From the NCBI RefSeq assembly GCF_001625195.1, contig NC_054391.1:8942552-9006551 (forward strand): 64,000 nt of DNA, given 5' to 3'. The notes below the pieces were generated by a model that had not been told where the DNA came from, did no database searches, and saw nothing but the letters and a program-made list of their open reading frames with translations. Source of the stretch: Drechmeria coniospora (taxonomy: Eukaryota; Ascomycota; Sordariomycetes; Hypocreales; Ophiocordycipitaceae). Positions 63,125 through 64,000 of this stretch are shown here, one piece after another (positions within the stretch are counted from its first letter, which is position 1; each line of letters opens with the position of its first letter). A program made the position numbers and the translations under genes.

Positions 63125-64000
63125 GAACTAGAAGCATACTGTAGCGTAAAGGACTTTGGTGGTCAAAACGAAGCGTCAGACGATGCGTCGAACCCTGGCT
63201 TGCATGCAAAGGAACCATGTTGCTGCCTGATTTTTGTACTTCTTCTTCCTGACACCTTACCAATAGCCTCATCCGTAGAATTAATTTACTGCACAGCGGG
63301 ACGCCGGGGCCGAAACCTCCCTGTCTCGCTCACGTCACGTGCCACCATAAACTCGCCTTCCCTGCAAACACTCTCAGAAAGTCGGTGGCGGCATGTGGGA
63401 GGAAGGAGCTCCTGGTGGCAAATTATGGAGGAAGGAACCTCCGGTTGCAAGAAGCGGAGGAAGGAGCACCTGGTGCTGCCCATGTGAAGCGCTTAGCTAC
63501 TCCTCACCTTCCAGGCCACCTTGCCTGTCACCTTTTCCCTTATGTCGGAGGGCACACGACAGCTACGTGCTGCATATCCCTGCTGCGTTCATGAAATCCA
63601 AGATGTGGTGTGTGTGAAGAGCAAGATGTGACAGGTTTCTGCGCCCCGTCATCGTTCAACTCCCTTGCTTCCCCGCGATGGCATCGTCCTATTATGTTGC
63701 GACGGCCTGCGATGGAAATTTCCAAGCAATTATTGGTACGCTTTTCTTCAACTTCGCAGCAACGGGCTCCAAGCTCCTACCAGCTCGCTCACAGGTCCAT
63801 CATTTCACCGATATCTCCGCCTTGGTATGTCGATACCGTGGAACTGGTGACCGTGGACCTGCTTCTCGCTGACCTGTCTCATGAAGTCCAACATCCCCCG
63901 GCAACCGAAGCTTATGCACCCTTGCGTAACTTGTGGACGACCAACTGCGTACTTTACGAGCACGGAGAGGGCAGCAGCTGGATGGCCTACCGAAAATCAA
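63125..64000. other. Downstream flank, no gene seen
   Basis: No recognisable coding sequence up to the window edge. It holds a small 29-bp repeat (listed separately). Confidence 0.55.
63398..63480. repeat. 29-bp imperfect tandem repeat, three copies
   Basis: Copies starting GGAGGAAGGA at 63398, 63427 and 63456. Each contains a short inverted repeat (for example AGGAGCTCCT in the first), but the paired bases differ between copies. Confidence 0.8.

Overview
This window is nuclear DNA of a filamentous ascomycete, most likely a Sordariomycete; Hypocreales is my inference, from protein resemblance only. The evidence is short spliceosomal introns (54-274 bp) with GTACGT/GTGAGT-like donors and CTAAC/CTGAC branch sites, monocistronic genes on both strands, GC-rich third codon positions, and fungal-specific proteins (HapX, an AcuK/Ert1-type Zn2Cys6 factor, a fungal-type COG2). 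No bacterial, organellar, viral or CRISPR features are visible. I saw no tRNA or rRNA gene by eye.

Layout. 1-7.3 kb has no recognisable gene and is dominated by repeats: GTAC-rich arrays at 1-1.66 kb and a ~1.9 kb minisatellite of ~19-bp units at 5.14-7.06 kb. A WD40-like protein (minus) lies at 7.3-9.1 kb, followed by 4 kb with no recognised gene. 13.3-18.7 kb is a gene-dense block: a secreted SurE-like protein whose metal-site residues are lost, cytosolic glutamyl-tRNA synthetase (minus), mitochondrial ribosomal protein uL1m (sharing a divergent promoter with the synthetase) and Golgi COG2 (minus). HapX, the bZIP regulator of iron starvation, lies alone at 21.6-23.6 kb. A 1692-residue conserved fungal protein of unknown function fills 26.8-31.9 kb and converges on GTP cyclohydrolase I (minus, 32.7-33.8 kb). 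Then come an F-box protein (36.9-38.4 kb), a KDM4-type JmjN/JmjC/PHD histone demethylase with four exons (40.5-45.5 kb), a divergent protein kinase (46.3-47.4 kb), a kynurenine-aminotransferase-type enzyme with five exons (48.0-49.7 kb), xanthine dehydrogenase (53.9-58.3 kb) and the AcuK/Ert1 gluconeogenesis activator with seven exons (60.6-63.1 kb).

How the genes relate. These are housekeeping and regulatory genes, not a biosynthetic cluster. Two regulators tied to iron in the literature (HapX and AcuK) and an Fe-S/molybdenum enzyme (XDH) share the window; three CCAAT boxes precede the aminotransferase gene. Any functional link is inference.

The most unusual signals are the SurE homologue that has lost its metal-site residues, an intron in the aminotransferase gene that appears to need a GC donor, an 18-nt microexon inside the AcuK zinc cluster, a kinase with HTD and DCA in place of HRD and DFG, and gene-free regions saturated with GTAC-containing words (such as TACGGAGTA/TACTCCGTA) and tandem arrays that leave several reading frames open.
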